Below, piece by piece: positions 1 to 8,105 of a stretch of DNA of 34,859 bases. This DNA is from Paenibacillaceae bacterium (GTDB lineage Bacteria > Bacillota > Bacilli > Paenibacillales > NBRC-103111): assembly GCA_029256185.1 (NCBI GenBank), contig JAQSYI010000064.1, positions 1 through 34,859 on the forward strand. The letters are read 5' to 3'. How positions within the stretch are numbered: position 1 is the first letter of the stretch; each line of letters opens with the position of its first letter. Made by a program: the position numbers and the translations under genes. The notes beneath the pieces are model-generated. The model did not search any database. It saw nothing but the letters and a program-made list of their open reading frames with translations, and was not told the DNA's origin.

Positions 1-754
1 CCAGCTTTATGATCGACACCTTCTCTTGAATCGCCATATTCACGATCTGACGGCTGACTTTATGGTTCTGGTCTTTCATATAGCGGCTTTCCTTGTCACG
101 CTGCTTGCGGATCGCAGACCGTTTTTTTAGCTTTCCCAGTTTGCGGCGATAGGTGGTGTACTTGCGGCGGATGAATTTGTTCTTGCGTCCATTGCCGCAA
201 AACTTAGTCTTCCCATTGGAGGTTACGATGACGGCAGGAGCCTTCAAGCCTAAATCAACACCCATGATACCATCACCTGCCGCTTGCTCCGTTGGTCTTT
301 CGATGGATATTTGAACAAACCATTTAGAAGATTTTTGAACGACTCGGAGAAGTCCGCGCTTGCTGGTGGAAAGCAATTCTCGATCACGTTGAGCAATGAG
401 CGCGGAAACCACAAGACGTTGTACTTTTCCGTCCATGACGACAGGGAAAGATACGTGATTATCGCCAATCGAATAATTTTGATTGTTGACGTAGTACACA
501 GGTTTTTTGAGAACAGGACGCTTCTTTTCCTTCTTCGACTTTTGGAAGATGCTCCTTGCATCCCGAATAAGCTGATTCTTTACGGCAGAGGGAAGCTTCG
601 CCTGGACAGTCTTTGAAGTTAGCTTTGGAAACGTTCCAGACGCTTCCGCTTGTTTGGTTAACTCATTGACGGTCCGAATATACTCCTTGCCCATATCCGC
701 CAACACAGACGGATTGTCTGGAACGATGCGGATTTGAAGCGTTATCTTCTGCAT
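1..754 (-). CDS. tnpB: TnpB (IS605 OrfB-type RNA-guided nuclease), C-terminus cut by window edge
   Basis: TnpB proteins of this family are RNA-guided nucleases that help retain the element. The frame is open without a stop from the ATG at 754 to base 1, giving about 251 residues of an expected 370-430. Near residue 165 it has GVDLGLKAPAV, which carries the first RuvC aspartate. It is followed by a basic stretch (NKFIRRKYTTYRRKLGKLKK) typical of TnpB. The remaining RuvC residues and the zinc finger are outside the window. Its start lies four bases after the tnpA stop, so the two are probably co-translated. Nothing in the visible part suggests inactivation. Confidence 0.85.
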   Translation of the reverse strand, partial: MQKITLQIRIVPDNPSVLADMGKEYIRTVNELTKQAEASGTFPKLTSKTVQAKLPSAVKNQLIRDARSIFQKSKKEKKRPVLKKPVYYVNNQNYSIGDNHVSFPVVMDGKVQRLVVSALIAQRDRELLSTSKRGLLRVVQKSSKWFVQISIERPTEQAAGDGIMGVDLGLKAPAVIVTSNGKTKFCGNGRKNKFIRRKYTTYRRKLGKLKKRSAIRKQRDKESRYMKDQNHKVSRQIVNMAIQEKVSIIKL

Positions 755-758
755 GGCG

Positions 759-1157
759 TCACCCTCTTGTCTTTTGTTCTTCCACGTATCGCTTGATGGT
801 TTCGCTGGAAACGTTCCCTGCCGTACTAACGAAATAGGAACGTGTCCAAAGAGAAGGCAAGTGCCGCAAGTGCTGGAATTCTTGACGCAAGAATCTGGAA
901 GTCACCCCTTTCAATTTGGCCATGATGTCTGCCGGACTATGGGCGGGGAGCGTGTTCAAGAACACATGTACATGATCGGGCATCACTTCCATCGCGATCA
1001 TGCGCCAATCGTTCTCGGCACAACTCTCAAGCACAAGTTCTTTGAACCGTTCTTCTACTTGATGGACCAATACTTTTCTGCGATAGCGTGGACAAAACAC
1101 AAAATGATAGTGAATGAGCGAAACCGTTGTTGCTGTTCTTCTATATTCTTGTCCCAT
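759..1157 (-). CDS. tnpA: IS200/IS605 transposase TnpA (Y1 HUH)
   Basis: This is a single-strand DNA transposase that cuts and joins at hairpin-marked ends through one catalytic tyrosine. The 132-residue product has the usual length. It shows the HUH metal motif in MPDHVHVFL (His62, His64) and the candidate catalytic tyrosine in IKRYVEEQ (about Tyr124). The N-terminal IHYHFVFCPRYRRKVL is the family signature. The gene appears intact and stands directly upstream of tnpB. Activity is inferred from the intact motifs. Confidence 0.92.
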   Translation of the reverse strand: MGQEYRRTATTVSLIHYHFVFCPRYRRKVLVHQVEERFKELVLESCAENDWRMIAMEVMPDHVHVFLNTLPAHSPADIMAKLKGVTSRFLRQEFQHLRHLPSLWTRSYFVSTAGNVSSETIKRYVEEQKTRG

Positions 1158-1203
1158 ATGGAGATCGTATCATTCTGAATATTCTACTGCAACAAAAGAA
1201 TGT

Positions 1204-1275
1204 AGGACAACTAAGCTGTCCTGCAGACAGCCCTTGTCCTAAGCCGATTCATCCCACGCCTGAAGGGATGGGCTT
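1204..1275. repeat. Subterminal hairpins at the tnpA end of the IS element
   Basis: Two stem-loops are visible. The first pairs AGGACA (1204-1209) with TGTCCT (1217-1222). The second pairs CATCCC (1250-1255) with GGGATG (1265-1270), with an outer AGCC/GGCT extension at 1242-1245 and 1271-1274. Imperfect palindromes of this kind next to tnpA are the TnpA binding sites in IS200/IS605 elements. Assignment of this one as the end is inferred from position. Confidence 0.6.
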
Positions 1276-1384
1276 TCTCGGCTGAGTTTCTGTAAATAAA
1301 TGGAATAACAGCCATGCTTCAGGCGTTTCCTATGGCGGACCGGGAGAGGATAAACAGTGTCGGATGATTTGCAACAAAGTCCAT

Positions 1385-1434
1385 GACAAAGGAACCCCCG
1401 CGTTGCTGGCGTTCAACGCGGGGGTTCCTTTGTC
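1385..1434. terminator. Strong 21-bp stem-loop 3' of the SLH glycosidase
   Basis: Perfect 21-bp arms at 1385-1405 and 1414-1434 enclose an 8-base loop. It sits about 75 bases past the stop codon of the SLH protein and between it and the IS element. Neither side has a clean U-tract, so it may act as a bidirectional terminator or 3' stabiliser rather than a textbook intrinsic terminator. Confidence 0.65.
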
Positions 1435-1510
1435 GCTATTGGGCTTGATTATATCGGTCCGGCATGACCGATAAAAGCCTGCATAATCCTTGCCTCTGGC
1501 GGAAGAGCTT

Positions 1511-4500
1511 TTACAGCAGGGCCACTTCCCCCAGCTTCCACAGAAGCTGCGCCGCTTCCGCGCGGGTAGCGGAGCCTTGGGGACGGAAGGAACCGTCCTC
1601 ATAGCCGCCCAGCCAGCCAGCTGCGGCGGCCGCCTCCACATCCGGCAGCGCCCATGGAGAAACGGCTGCGGCATCGGCAAAGCCGGAGCCACCGGACACT
1701 TCACCGCCGGAGGGTAGCCCGTAGCCGGCAAAGCGTATGGCCCGCGCCAGAAGCACGACCATCTCCTCCCGAGTAATGACAGCATCGGGAGCAAAGCTGC
1801 CTTCCCCTCTGCCGTCTGCGATGCCCGCCTTCCGGACCGCCTCCACAGCCTGGGCATAGTAGTCTGCAGGGGACACATCGGCAAAGCTGCTTTTTGAGAG
1901 AGGGACAGTGCTGCTCTTCTTCTCCAGATCCAGCAGCCGTGCCAGCAGTATGACGAATTCAGCTCGGGAAACAGCGCGGTCGGGAGCAAAGCGGCCCGAA
2001 TCATCCCCCTCCGCCACATGGGCGGCGGTTAATCCCCGGATGGCTTTGGAGGCCCAATGCACGCTTGGCACATCGGCGTAAGTCTTGTCATAGACCAGCG
2101 GCATATAGATGCCGGGATGATCCAGGGATGCCGTTAAGACGCTTTTTGCGGCATCGCGGGTACTCCGCACATACTCCGGCAGCTCTGTGGCTTCGTTCCA
2201 ATAATAGATGCCCATCTGCTCCGCCTGGGCTGCCCCGTTCCAGCCATAGGAGAAGCTTACCGCCACAGGGACTGCAAAGGATTCGGCCTTCACCTGAAGG
2301 CCTGATCCGTTTACCGCATACAGGCTCAATTCCAACGCCCCGCCCGCTACCGACAGGCTTCCTCCCCAAGCAGCTTGCGCCCTGGCAAGACCGGCAGCCT
2401 GCTCCTTCGCAGCTTCCCCTTGCTCTGAAGCGACGATGATAATTCGTTGTATGTCGCCTTTGCTTCCAACAAGATCACGAATGATTTCTGCGGGGATCAC
2501 CAGATTATTTTTGCCCGCCTCCACCTTCAGCGCTTTCCCGTCAAGCTTGCCGAACAGCTCCTTCCCCAATTCCAACCGGGTTTTCCCTTGGGGCAGCGTC
2601 AGGGAGACGGCCAGATCTCCTGCAGTCCGCAAATGCTCCGGCAATACACTCAGCACCTCTGTTTCCTCATTAGCTGGAATGCTTGCCGCCGGAGATGCTC
2701 CCGGGACGCTCGGGGTATTCGAAGACTCCGTGGAATCCGTAGAATCAGTGGAATCTGAAGGAGCTGAGGATTCTGAAGAAACGGCCGCCGTCCTTGCTTC
2801 CAGTCGGTTGCTTAGCGATTCATTGCCTGCCTGGTCCCATACCTTGACCTGAAGGGAATAGCCTGTATCCGCAGCAAGTCCGGACACTGTATACCGGTAG
2901 ACATTGCCGGCAACAGCAGCAGCGGCCGCCGCTCCCGGCACCTCGCCGCCATCCAGCAGCAGAGCATAGCCGCTCACTCCCGTATTATCCGCTGCGGCAG
3001 TCCAGTTCACTGTCAGTGCCGTTTCAGCCCGGCTCTCCAGCGACAATACCGGAGCGCTGGGAGCCTCCGTATCCGGATGCTCTATTCCCGGCTCTGTTCC
3101 CGATCCCCCGGCTCCCGGCTCCTCGGGCTCTGCCGCCGCCACGGTCACGGTGGACTTGACGGATAACAGCCGCCCGTTCACATCGAAGGCCTTGACCATA
3201 ATTTCATGGCTGCCCGCCGCCAGCTGCGCCGTTGCGCGAATCAACTCTCCGTCTGTGTGGTAAGCGACGGGGATTTTATCCGCCAGCACCTGCACCGTCC
3301 CCTGCTGCACCGGAATCTCCCCCTGCACAAGATTAACGGAGATGTCCACCATTCCTGCCGTTACCTCTTGGCCATTGGCCGGCTGCAGATCGGATAGCTT
3401 GCTGTACAATCCGGTGTCCGGCTGGGTATATACCCCCAGGTTCTTCACCTGGAAGGAAATATTCTTCTCGGTCGAGGTGTTGATCCCCAGGCTGAAGCTG
3501 CGGATTTCCTCAGGGTCCAGATGGAAATTGTCATCGGGAACACCTCCGAAGGCGTTGAAATCCGACCAGGACATCTTGAACTGCTGCCAGCCGCCTGTTG
3601 GGGACATGCCGGCCTGGGTGAAGTAGGAGGAGCCGTTGCTTTCATACATGAAGCTTCTGACCAATACCCCCGGAATGGCAGCCGGGAAATAAACATCGAA
3701 GACCACTCCCTCAGTGCCGGCAAAGCTGATATTCTCAGGCAGCACAAAATTGGGATACGCCCATCTGTCTCCATCGCCCATTTGCAGATCAAACTGGATT
3801 ACTCCCGGCTCGGGAGAATGCTTGACCATGGTTGACCCGGAGGAGACATTATTGTCCCACAGGCCAGGCTGGTCATAATCGGGGACAAGCACACTCGGCC
3901 CCACAGTTACATCGTCGGATGAAACAATAGTCATCGTCCTGGAGGTCATCTGTCCGTCGAATTCACCTGTGAATACCACCGGCGACCCGACAGGAGCCAC
4001 GCCCTGGCTGCTTGCCGCGAGCTGAAATACCAACGTCTCCTTGCTGTAGGGGGACACTGTCACCGGCTGCGTGGGGGTGGACAGGCTCCAGCCTCCATAG
4101 GCGGACCCGGTAATCATGCCGGTCATGGGAACAGCATTGAAATTATATACCTCCACCTGGATATTGGTGACAGCCGTTTTATCCAGCAGATAGCCCTTGG
4201 CCTTGGCCTTTTCCGAACCGGCATCGGGATAGCGTTGGGTAAGCACAATCCGCTCAGCGGGAGTAAGCTCTGTGCGGGGCTCGAAGCTTTGGGAATAATA
4301 AGGGGCTGTCAGCCCTCCCACATCGCCTTGAAGCCGCAAATATTGAATATCCGGCCCTGAAACCAGCGCGAAATTGCCTTGGTCGGAAACAACTGTCCCC
4401 TCGTTGCCCATAATATCCGTAAGCACTCCGGACTCGTAGCCTGTGCCCAGGACAAGCGGGAGACTCCCTTCGCTCCAGAAGGCCACAACGCTGTCGGTTC

Positions 4501-4837
4501 CGTCGCGGAATACATGGTTCTTCACTCCCTCAGGCAATCCTGTCAGGGTGCCCATATATATACCTTCGCCAAGGGCGTGGGTAATGGTACTTTGGGCGTT
4601 AATCCCGGCGAATGGCGTATGCCGGGCGGTAAACTCGCCCCAGGAGAGTCCCTTCTCCAGATAATGCGGGAAGATAAACCAGAAATGCTTATCCACACCC
4701 AGAGCCAGAGATTCCACCGCAGAAGTGGACAGATATCTGGCCTGCTTGCGCAATTGCTCCATGGTCAGCGTCTCCGTGCTGTCCTGAAACATCTGGGATA
4801 CGCCAACCTCGGTGGCATAAATCCGCTTGTCCTCCAA
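1511..4837 (-). CDS. SLH-anchored glycoside hydrolase, C-terminal portion (frameshifted from upstream part)
   Basis: This frame carries the rest of a secreted glycosidase whose N-terminus is at 4848-6335. It opens with the end of a TIM-barrel domain: KRIYATEVGVS, whose glutamate is the likely nucleophile. Next come a beta-sandwich region (to about 320), a carbohydrate-binding-like domain (about 320-480), an Ig-like segment (490-570), a fibronectin type III domain (about 590-690), a Ser/Thr/Asp linker, and a domain common ahead of surface anchors. Three SLH motifs end the protein (about 935-1108: FADVSPADYYAQAV, GSFAPDAVITREEM, GYEDGSFRPQGSATRAE). SLH motifs bind pyruvylated wall polymer, so the enzyme should sit on the cell surface. 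There is no credible independent start; upstream in this frame it reads RFIEGYDLEDKRIY before reaching a stop. Substrate cannot be named. Confidence 0.85.
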   Translation of the reverse strand: MEDKRIYATEVGVSQMFQDSTETLTMEQLRKQARYLSTSAVESLALGVDKHFWFIFPHYLEKGLSWGEFTARHTPFAGINAQSTITHALGEGIYMGTLTGLPEGVKNHVFRDGTDSVVAFWSEGSLPLVLGTGYESGVLTDIMGNEGTVVSDQGNFALVSGPDIQYLRLQGDVGGLTAPYYSQSFEPRTELTPAERIVLTQRYPDAGSEKAKAKGYLLDKTAVTNIQVEVYNFNAVPMTGMITGSAYGGWSLSTPTQPVTVSPYSKETLVFQLAASSQGVAPVGSPVVFTGEFDGQMTSRTMTIVSSDDVTVGPSVLVPDYDQPGLWDNNVSSGSTMVKHSPEPGVIQFDLQMGDGDRWAYPNFVLPENISFAGTEGVVFDVYFPAAIPGVLVRSFMYESNGSSYFTQAGMSPTGGWQQFKMSWSDFNAFGGVPDDNFHLDPEEIRSFSLGINTSTEKNISFQVKNLGVYTQPDTGLYSKLSDLQPANGQEVTAGMVDISVNLVQGEIPVQQGTVQVLADKIPVAYHTDGELIRATAQLAAGSHEIMVKAFDVNGRLLSVKSTVTVAAAEPEEPGAGGSGTEPGIEHPDTEAPSAPVLSLESRAETALTVNWTAAADNTGVSGYALLLDGGEVPGAAAAAAVAGNVYRYTVSGLAADTGYSLQVKVWDQAGNESLSNRLEARTAAVSSESSAPSDSTDSTDSTESSNTPSVPGASPAASIPANEETEVLSVLPEHLRTAGDLAVSLTLPQGKTRLELGKELFGKLDGKALKVEAGKNNLVIPAEIIRDLVGSKGDIQRIIIVASEQGEAAKEQAAGLARAQAAWGGSLSVAGGALELSLYAVNGSGLQVKAESFAVPVAVSFSYGWNGAAQAEQMGIYYWNEATELPEYVRSTRDAAKSVLTASLDHPGIYMPLVYDKTYADVPSVHWASKAIRGLTAAHVAEGDDSGRFAPDRAVSRAEFVILLARLLDLEKKSSTVPLSKSSFADVSPADYYAQAVEAVRKAGIADGRGEGSFAPDAVITREEMVVLLARAIRFAGYGLPSGGEVSGGSGFADAAAVSPWALPDVEAAAAAGWLGGYEDGSFRPQGSATRAEAAQLLWKLGEVALL

Positions 4838-4847
4838 ATCATAGCCT

Positions 4848-6335
4848 TCAATAAAACGCTTTGTTTATGGTGATGGTAGGAGGCAAATCCACCAGCTTCA
4901 GCTCCGAGTCCCCCTTGCGGTGTCCGTGGAAATTATAAATATCCATGTAGGGGGCCACATCGTTCTGCATGACCTGACTCACATAGTTGCCCGGAGGGTA
5001 CGCGATTCCTGCCATGGAAATCAGCGAGGAGGTGCCGGCATCCCGCACTCCCAGGGAGCTGGCCTTCAAATACGCGGCATACTGGTCGGCCGTTTCGCTG
5101 TCGGCGGTATAGCTGATGTCCGGCTCATTCCAGAATTCCAAGTCGGCCTGGGCTCCATAGCGGGCTGAGGCGGTTTTGGCATATTGATAAGCGGCCAGCA
5201 GATCATTGGGAAGCTTCTTGCCCGCATCCTTCACCCATGCCGGAGCGCTGTGCCCCATCTCCAGCACCCGGATACCGGCGGCCGCATAGGCTGCGTTGTA
5301 CTGGTCGTATAAGCTGAAATCATCGGTGCCCTGGGTAGCGCTTATATTCCCCCAGGGCAGCCGCTCCCGGGCGTACTTCACTCCAGCAAGCCGCAAGGCA
5401 CGGGCATAGTCCCCTATTTTGTCCACAGGCACCAGGAAGCCGCCCGCCACATCCGAGGCAAAGGGAGTTTCCGCATAAGACCTGCGTTGACTCTCATTCA
5501 TAACTACGGACAAGTATTCCTGCAGGGGCTTGCCGTTGCCGTCGGCCTCTGCGGTTACCGTATAATGTCCCCGCGGCAGCGGCGGCAAGGTGAAGGTGTA
5601 GACAGCAGCGCCCGGCGCAAGCGTCACATTCCCCGACAACACAGACGCGCCGTAATAGTCGGTCACGTTGTACACCAGCTGGTGGACCGTCTGTGTCCCC
5701 TCGGTGAAATGAACCGTTACCTCCTTGGCATCCTGCTCCTCAAATATATGGTTGGGTGCATTGGCTGTAATCCGGGTCAATTCCCAGGGAAGCTTGACAA
5801 GCTCAAGATAATCCAGGAAAAAGAACACCCGCCCATCCAAGGCGCGGCCGTTCAAAATCCGGAAGGAGATGGTATTGCTCCCCTCCTCCAGGACAACCGG
5901 CTGCAGCTTGTACCGGTAGAAAATATTGGCGGGCGTATTGATCTGCCCGATTTTCGCTGCGACAGCCGTGGTTACGGCAGCATATTCCCCGTCGTTCACC
6001 TTAAGCTCATAAGGGGCATGGCTGCTGTTGGACAAAGGTGAGGCCATAATCTCCAGGGTGTAGGCTCCCGCTTCCGGCGCCGTAAAGGTATAATCCACAA
6101 TGTATCCGTTTTCAGGAAGGATCGCATTAGCGCTTTTATACTGAAAATGATCCTGGTTGCTGATCTCGGTGGTTTTTACATTGGTTTTGTCCCGCTCGCT
6201 TTTGTTTACCGGCGTTTGGTTCGCATAGGTATAATCCTCTCCTTCAATCCGCAGCACTGCACTTTCCGCAGCCGCAACGGGAATAGCTTGCATCAGCAAA
6301 GCCAGAATCCACACCAGTACCAGCCATTTCTTCAC
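4848..6335 (-). CDS. Secreted glycoside hydrolase, N-terminal portion (clan GH-A, GH39/GH5-like)
   Basis: The start is the GTG at 6335, preceded by AGGAGG at 6344-6349. A signal peptide follows (KKWLVLVWILALLMQAIPVAAA, shown here as two basic residues plus a hydrophobic core, cleavage after about residue 25). Residues 28-165 look like a CBM6/CBM35-type carbohydrate-binding module beginning LRIEGEDYTY. A beta domain and then a TIM-barrel domain (about 290 on) follow. EFWNEPD, near residue 404, holds the likely acid/base glutamate of clan GH-A enzymes. The frame stops at 4848, just after the strand ending NFHGH, while the missing nucleophile strand continues in another frame at 4837. One extra base in the AAAA run at 4853-4856 (TTTT on the coding strand) would explain the break. 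So the two parts are one gene of about 1,600 codons, either a pseudogene or a sequence error. Confidence 0.85.
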   Translation of the reverse strand: MKKWLVLVWILALLMQAIPVAAAESAVLRIEGEDYTYANQTPVNKSERDKTNVKTTEISNQDHFQYKSANAILPENGYIVDYTFTAPEAGAYTLEIMASPLSNSSHAPYELKVNDGEYAAVTTAVAAKIGQINTPANIFYRYKLQPVVLEEGSNTISFRILNGRALDGRVFFFLDYLELVKLPWELTRITANAPNHIFEEQDAKEVTVHFTEGTQTVHQLVYNVTDYYGASVLSGNVTLAPGAAVYTFTLPPLPRGHYTVTAEADGNGKPLQEYLSVVMNESQRRSYAETPFASDVAGGFLVPVDKIGDYARALRLAGVKYARERLPWGNISATQGTDDFSLYDQYNAAYAAAGIRVLEMGHSAPAWVKDAGKKLPNDLLAAYQYAKTASARYGAQADLEFWNEPDISYTADSETADQYAAYLKASSLGVRDAGTSSLISMAGIAYPPGNYVSQVMQNDVAPYMDIYNFHGHRKGDSELKLVDLPPTITINKAFY

Positions 6336-6392
6336 TTTACAGGCCTCCTTTTTGTTCGTCCGTTTCCTTGAGGCATGAACAAGCGGCAGCAT

Positions 6393-7260
6393 GATATATG
6401 CCTTGCCCCTGTCCTGCTTCTCTTCATGCCCATCCTCTTCCCCTTACTCCAAGATGGCTCCGTTGACAAGCAGCCCTTTTGCCCATCATCTCCTTCCATC
6501 CATTTCTCCCTCACGCAGCACCATCTTAACGGACAATGGGCCGATTTGAACATAGTCCGCTTCTGTGATAGGACACAATTCTTGGGATTTTGCCAACACA
6601 CCATTCTTGCAGTGAGGGGCCTTTCTTGCAGTCCCGCTCGGGAAGACGGCTATGCAAAGCCATTCAACGTCAATTCATTGCCGGCCTCGCACACACGCTT
6701 TTCATTTTCATGCTTTGGAAAAACCTGCCGGAACAAGCTCTGTCGGCCCATTGTACTTTCCCGGGAGGGTGAGGGTGAGGCCCGCTTGAGAAAGGGGGCC
6801 TCACCCTCCGAATGGTATACTTTTTTCGTATCCATGGATGATCACCCCCGTTCATTGGGCTCACGGCACAAGCCTTCCCTTCCCAGTTTGCAAACACGCC
6901 CTAGCCTTAAGCTCCGAGATTCCGGTTCATTCGTTCCCCGAAAGGGTTTAGAGGCCACCTTAGGAAATAAGGGAAGCGTTTTTCCTCTAATGTCCTTTCC
7001 GTCGGCAGATTATCTTGAATAAAGGAACGTATTTTCCCTTATTCCAATTTTTGGAGCCTATTCCTGGAGGTTTGGAAGGGAATAAGGGAAAAAGGAGGGC
7101 CTTATTTCCCGAAAACGACCTCCTGTCTGAGCAATAAAGGAAAAACAAGGGACTTATTCCAGTCTTATTCCCATGCTTTTTTCTGAAGCCCTTTTCCCTA
7201 ACTATGCGTGATATGTTCTAGCAAGGGCTCTCACCCCTGGGAATGATATACTTTCTGGCG
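6393..7260. repeat. Gene-free block with short dispersed repeats
   Basis: I see no credible gene in this stretch of almost 1 kb. The motif AATAAGGGAA and close variants recur in both orientations, at about 6965, 7034, 7081, 7101, 7133, 7152 and 7163. One pair forms a hairpin (GGGAATAAGG at 7078 with CCTTATTTCCC near 7100). A second motif, CTCACCC followed after a few bases by GAATGRTATACTTT, occurs at about 6800-6825 and again at 7230-7254 in direct orientation. These look like dispersed intergenic repeats; their function is unknown. Confidence 0.55.
6771..6808. repeat. 13-bp perfect inverted repeat
   Basis: GAGGGTGAGGCCC (6771-6783) pairs with GGGCCTCACCCTC (6796-6808) across a 12-base loop. 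There is no gene end close by on either strand, so it is not an obvious terminator. It borders one copy of the GAATGRTATACTTT repeat. Confidence 0.6.
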
Positions 7261-7261
7261 T

Positions 7262-7291
7262 GTAAAAGAAAAAACGGCCCATGTAGGCCGT
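7262..7291 (-). terminator. Intrinsic terminator of bofC
   Basis: On the minus strand ACGGCC and GGCCGT pair around a 6-base loop and are followed by TTTTTTCTTTT. It lies about 70 bases past the bofC stop. Confidence 0.85.
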
Positions 7292-7359
7292 CTCTCTTCA
7301 AGCTGTTCAACTGCACAACCGCAAGGATTGCGGCGGTCGCACCGTCCAGTCATGCCAGG

Positions 7360-8043
7360 TTAAGGGTTGGGATTGGCGGCAGGCGCCGCTTGTTGTGAGG
7401 CATACTCGCTGAAGGTGGACAGAACCGAGTTATAGTCGGCCATGTCGGCGATGCGGATGCCGCTGTATAGTTGATTAACTGCATCGTTCGGGAGACTGCT
7501 CTTCATATGCTGGACATCCAATTGAAAGAAGGTGCGGATCACCCGGTCCTGCTCCGGTATGCCATCGAACATGCTGAGATTCCCGTTTTTGTCCAAGCCC
7601 ATATAAGCATTTTCCCGGTACTTGGGCGCCAAATCGTCAATCTGCTCCACGATGTGGACCCGGCCTGCCTCATCCAGCATTAGTCTGGCGTCAGGATGCT
7701 CGCCGTACAGGCTGAGAATCTCTTCTGCCCGCATGGCACCGGCCTGCTCCGTTTCCTCACCGCACACATACTTCTTGTGGATGTATACCTCACGCTCATT
7801 CTTGCCTTTGCGGATAGTCTGAAGCGCTGCTGCTGTAGCTGCCGAAGCATCGCCAGGCTCCTCCTCGACAGCAAAGCTTAACACGGCTGCCGCCTCAGCC
7901 GCTGTAAGCTCTGCAGGCTCCCGCTCCAACCACACTAGCCCTGCTACCGCTCCAGCCAGCAGGAGATAGGCGCCAAGAGTCAACCAACGCTTCTTCATCT
8001 TCAATCGCCGTTTCAGCTGTTTGTACAGGTTAGAGTAAGTCAC
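7360..8043 (-). CDS. bofC: BofC, forespore modulator of the pro-SigK checkpoint
   Basis: In Bacillus subtilis, BofC is exported from the forespore and restrains the SpoIVB signal that triggers pro-SigK processing by SpoIVFB. The 227-residue product has one N-terminal membrane or signal segment (WLTLGAYLLLAGAVAGLVWL, about residues 20-39). Its C-terminal half matches the family: VYIHKKYVCGEE, QIDDLAPKYRENAYMGLDKNGN, IRTFFQLDVQHMKSSLP. The start is the GTG at 8043, with GGGGA about eight bases upstream; an ATG 15 codons later lacks a ribosome site. A low-complexity Ala/Glu stretch follows the membrane segment and makes it longer than the B. subtilis protein. It is next to safA and has its own forespore-type promoter. 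Confidence 0.87.
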   Translation of the reverse strand: MTYSNLYKQLKRRLKMKKRWLTLGAYLLLAGAVAGLVWLEREPAELTAAEAAAVLSFAVEEEPGDASAATAAALQTIRKGKNEREVYIHKKYVCGEETEQAGAMRAEEILSLYGEHPDARLMLDEAGRVHIVEQIDDLAPKYRENAYMGLDKNGNLSMFDGIPEQDRVIRTFFQLDVQHMKSSLPNDAVNQLYSGIRIADMADYNSVLSTFSEYASQQAAPAANPNP

Positions 8044-8073
8044 TTACTGTCCCCTTCTTCCGGAGTTTTTATC

Positions 8074-8103
8074 TAGCTTTCCCATTCGGAAGGGGATTTA
8101 TAC
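8074..8103 (-). promoter_or_regulatory. SigF/SigG-type promoter of bofC
   Basis: On the minus strand GTATA (8099-8103) is followed after exactly 15 bases by GGGAAAGCTA (8074-8083). This fits the forespore consensus of GYATA, about 15 bases, then GGNNANNNTA. It lies about 30 bases before the bofC start and immediately after the safA stop. Forespore expression agrees with the known compartment of BofC. Confidence 0.65.
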
Positions 8104-8105
8104 GA

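Larger units (their letters stand above)
1..1280 (-). mobile_element. IS200/IS605-family insertion sequence (partial)
   Basis: The two genes tnpA and tnpB lie in the same direction, four bases apart, which is one usual arrangement of IS605-group elements. Upstream of tnpA (1204-1275) there are subterminal hairpins of the kind TnpA recognises as single-stranded DNA. The element runs off the left edge, so the right end, and any guide RNA that would overlap the 3' end of tnpB, are outside the window. The tnpA-side boundary at about 1280 is an estimate from the hairpin; these elements make no target duplication or terminal inverted repeats that would fix it. Confidence 0.8.

Noticed and set aside
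4837..4870. Programmed ribosomal frameshift in the glycosidase
   Set aside because: The needed shift is +1 (or -2) and no known slippery motif, stop-dependent context or stimulatory hairpin is evident. An indel in a homopolymer explains it more simply.
6375..7022. 215-codon plus-strand frame in the repeat-rich gap
   Set aside because: No ribosome site, no recognisable domain, and its content is the dispersed repeats.
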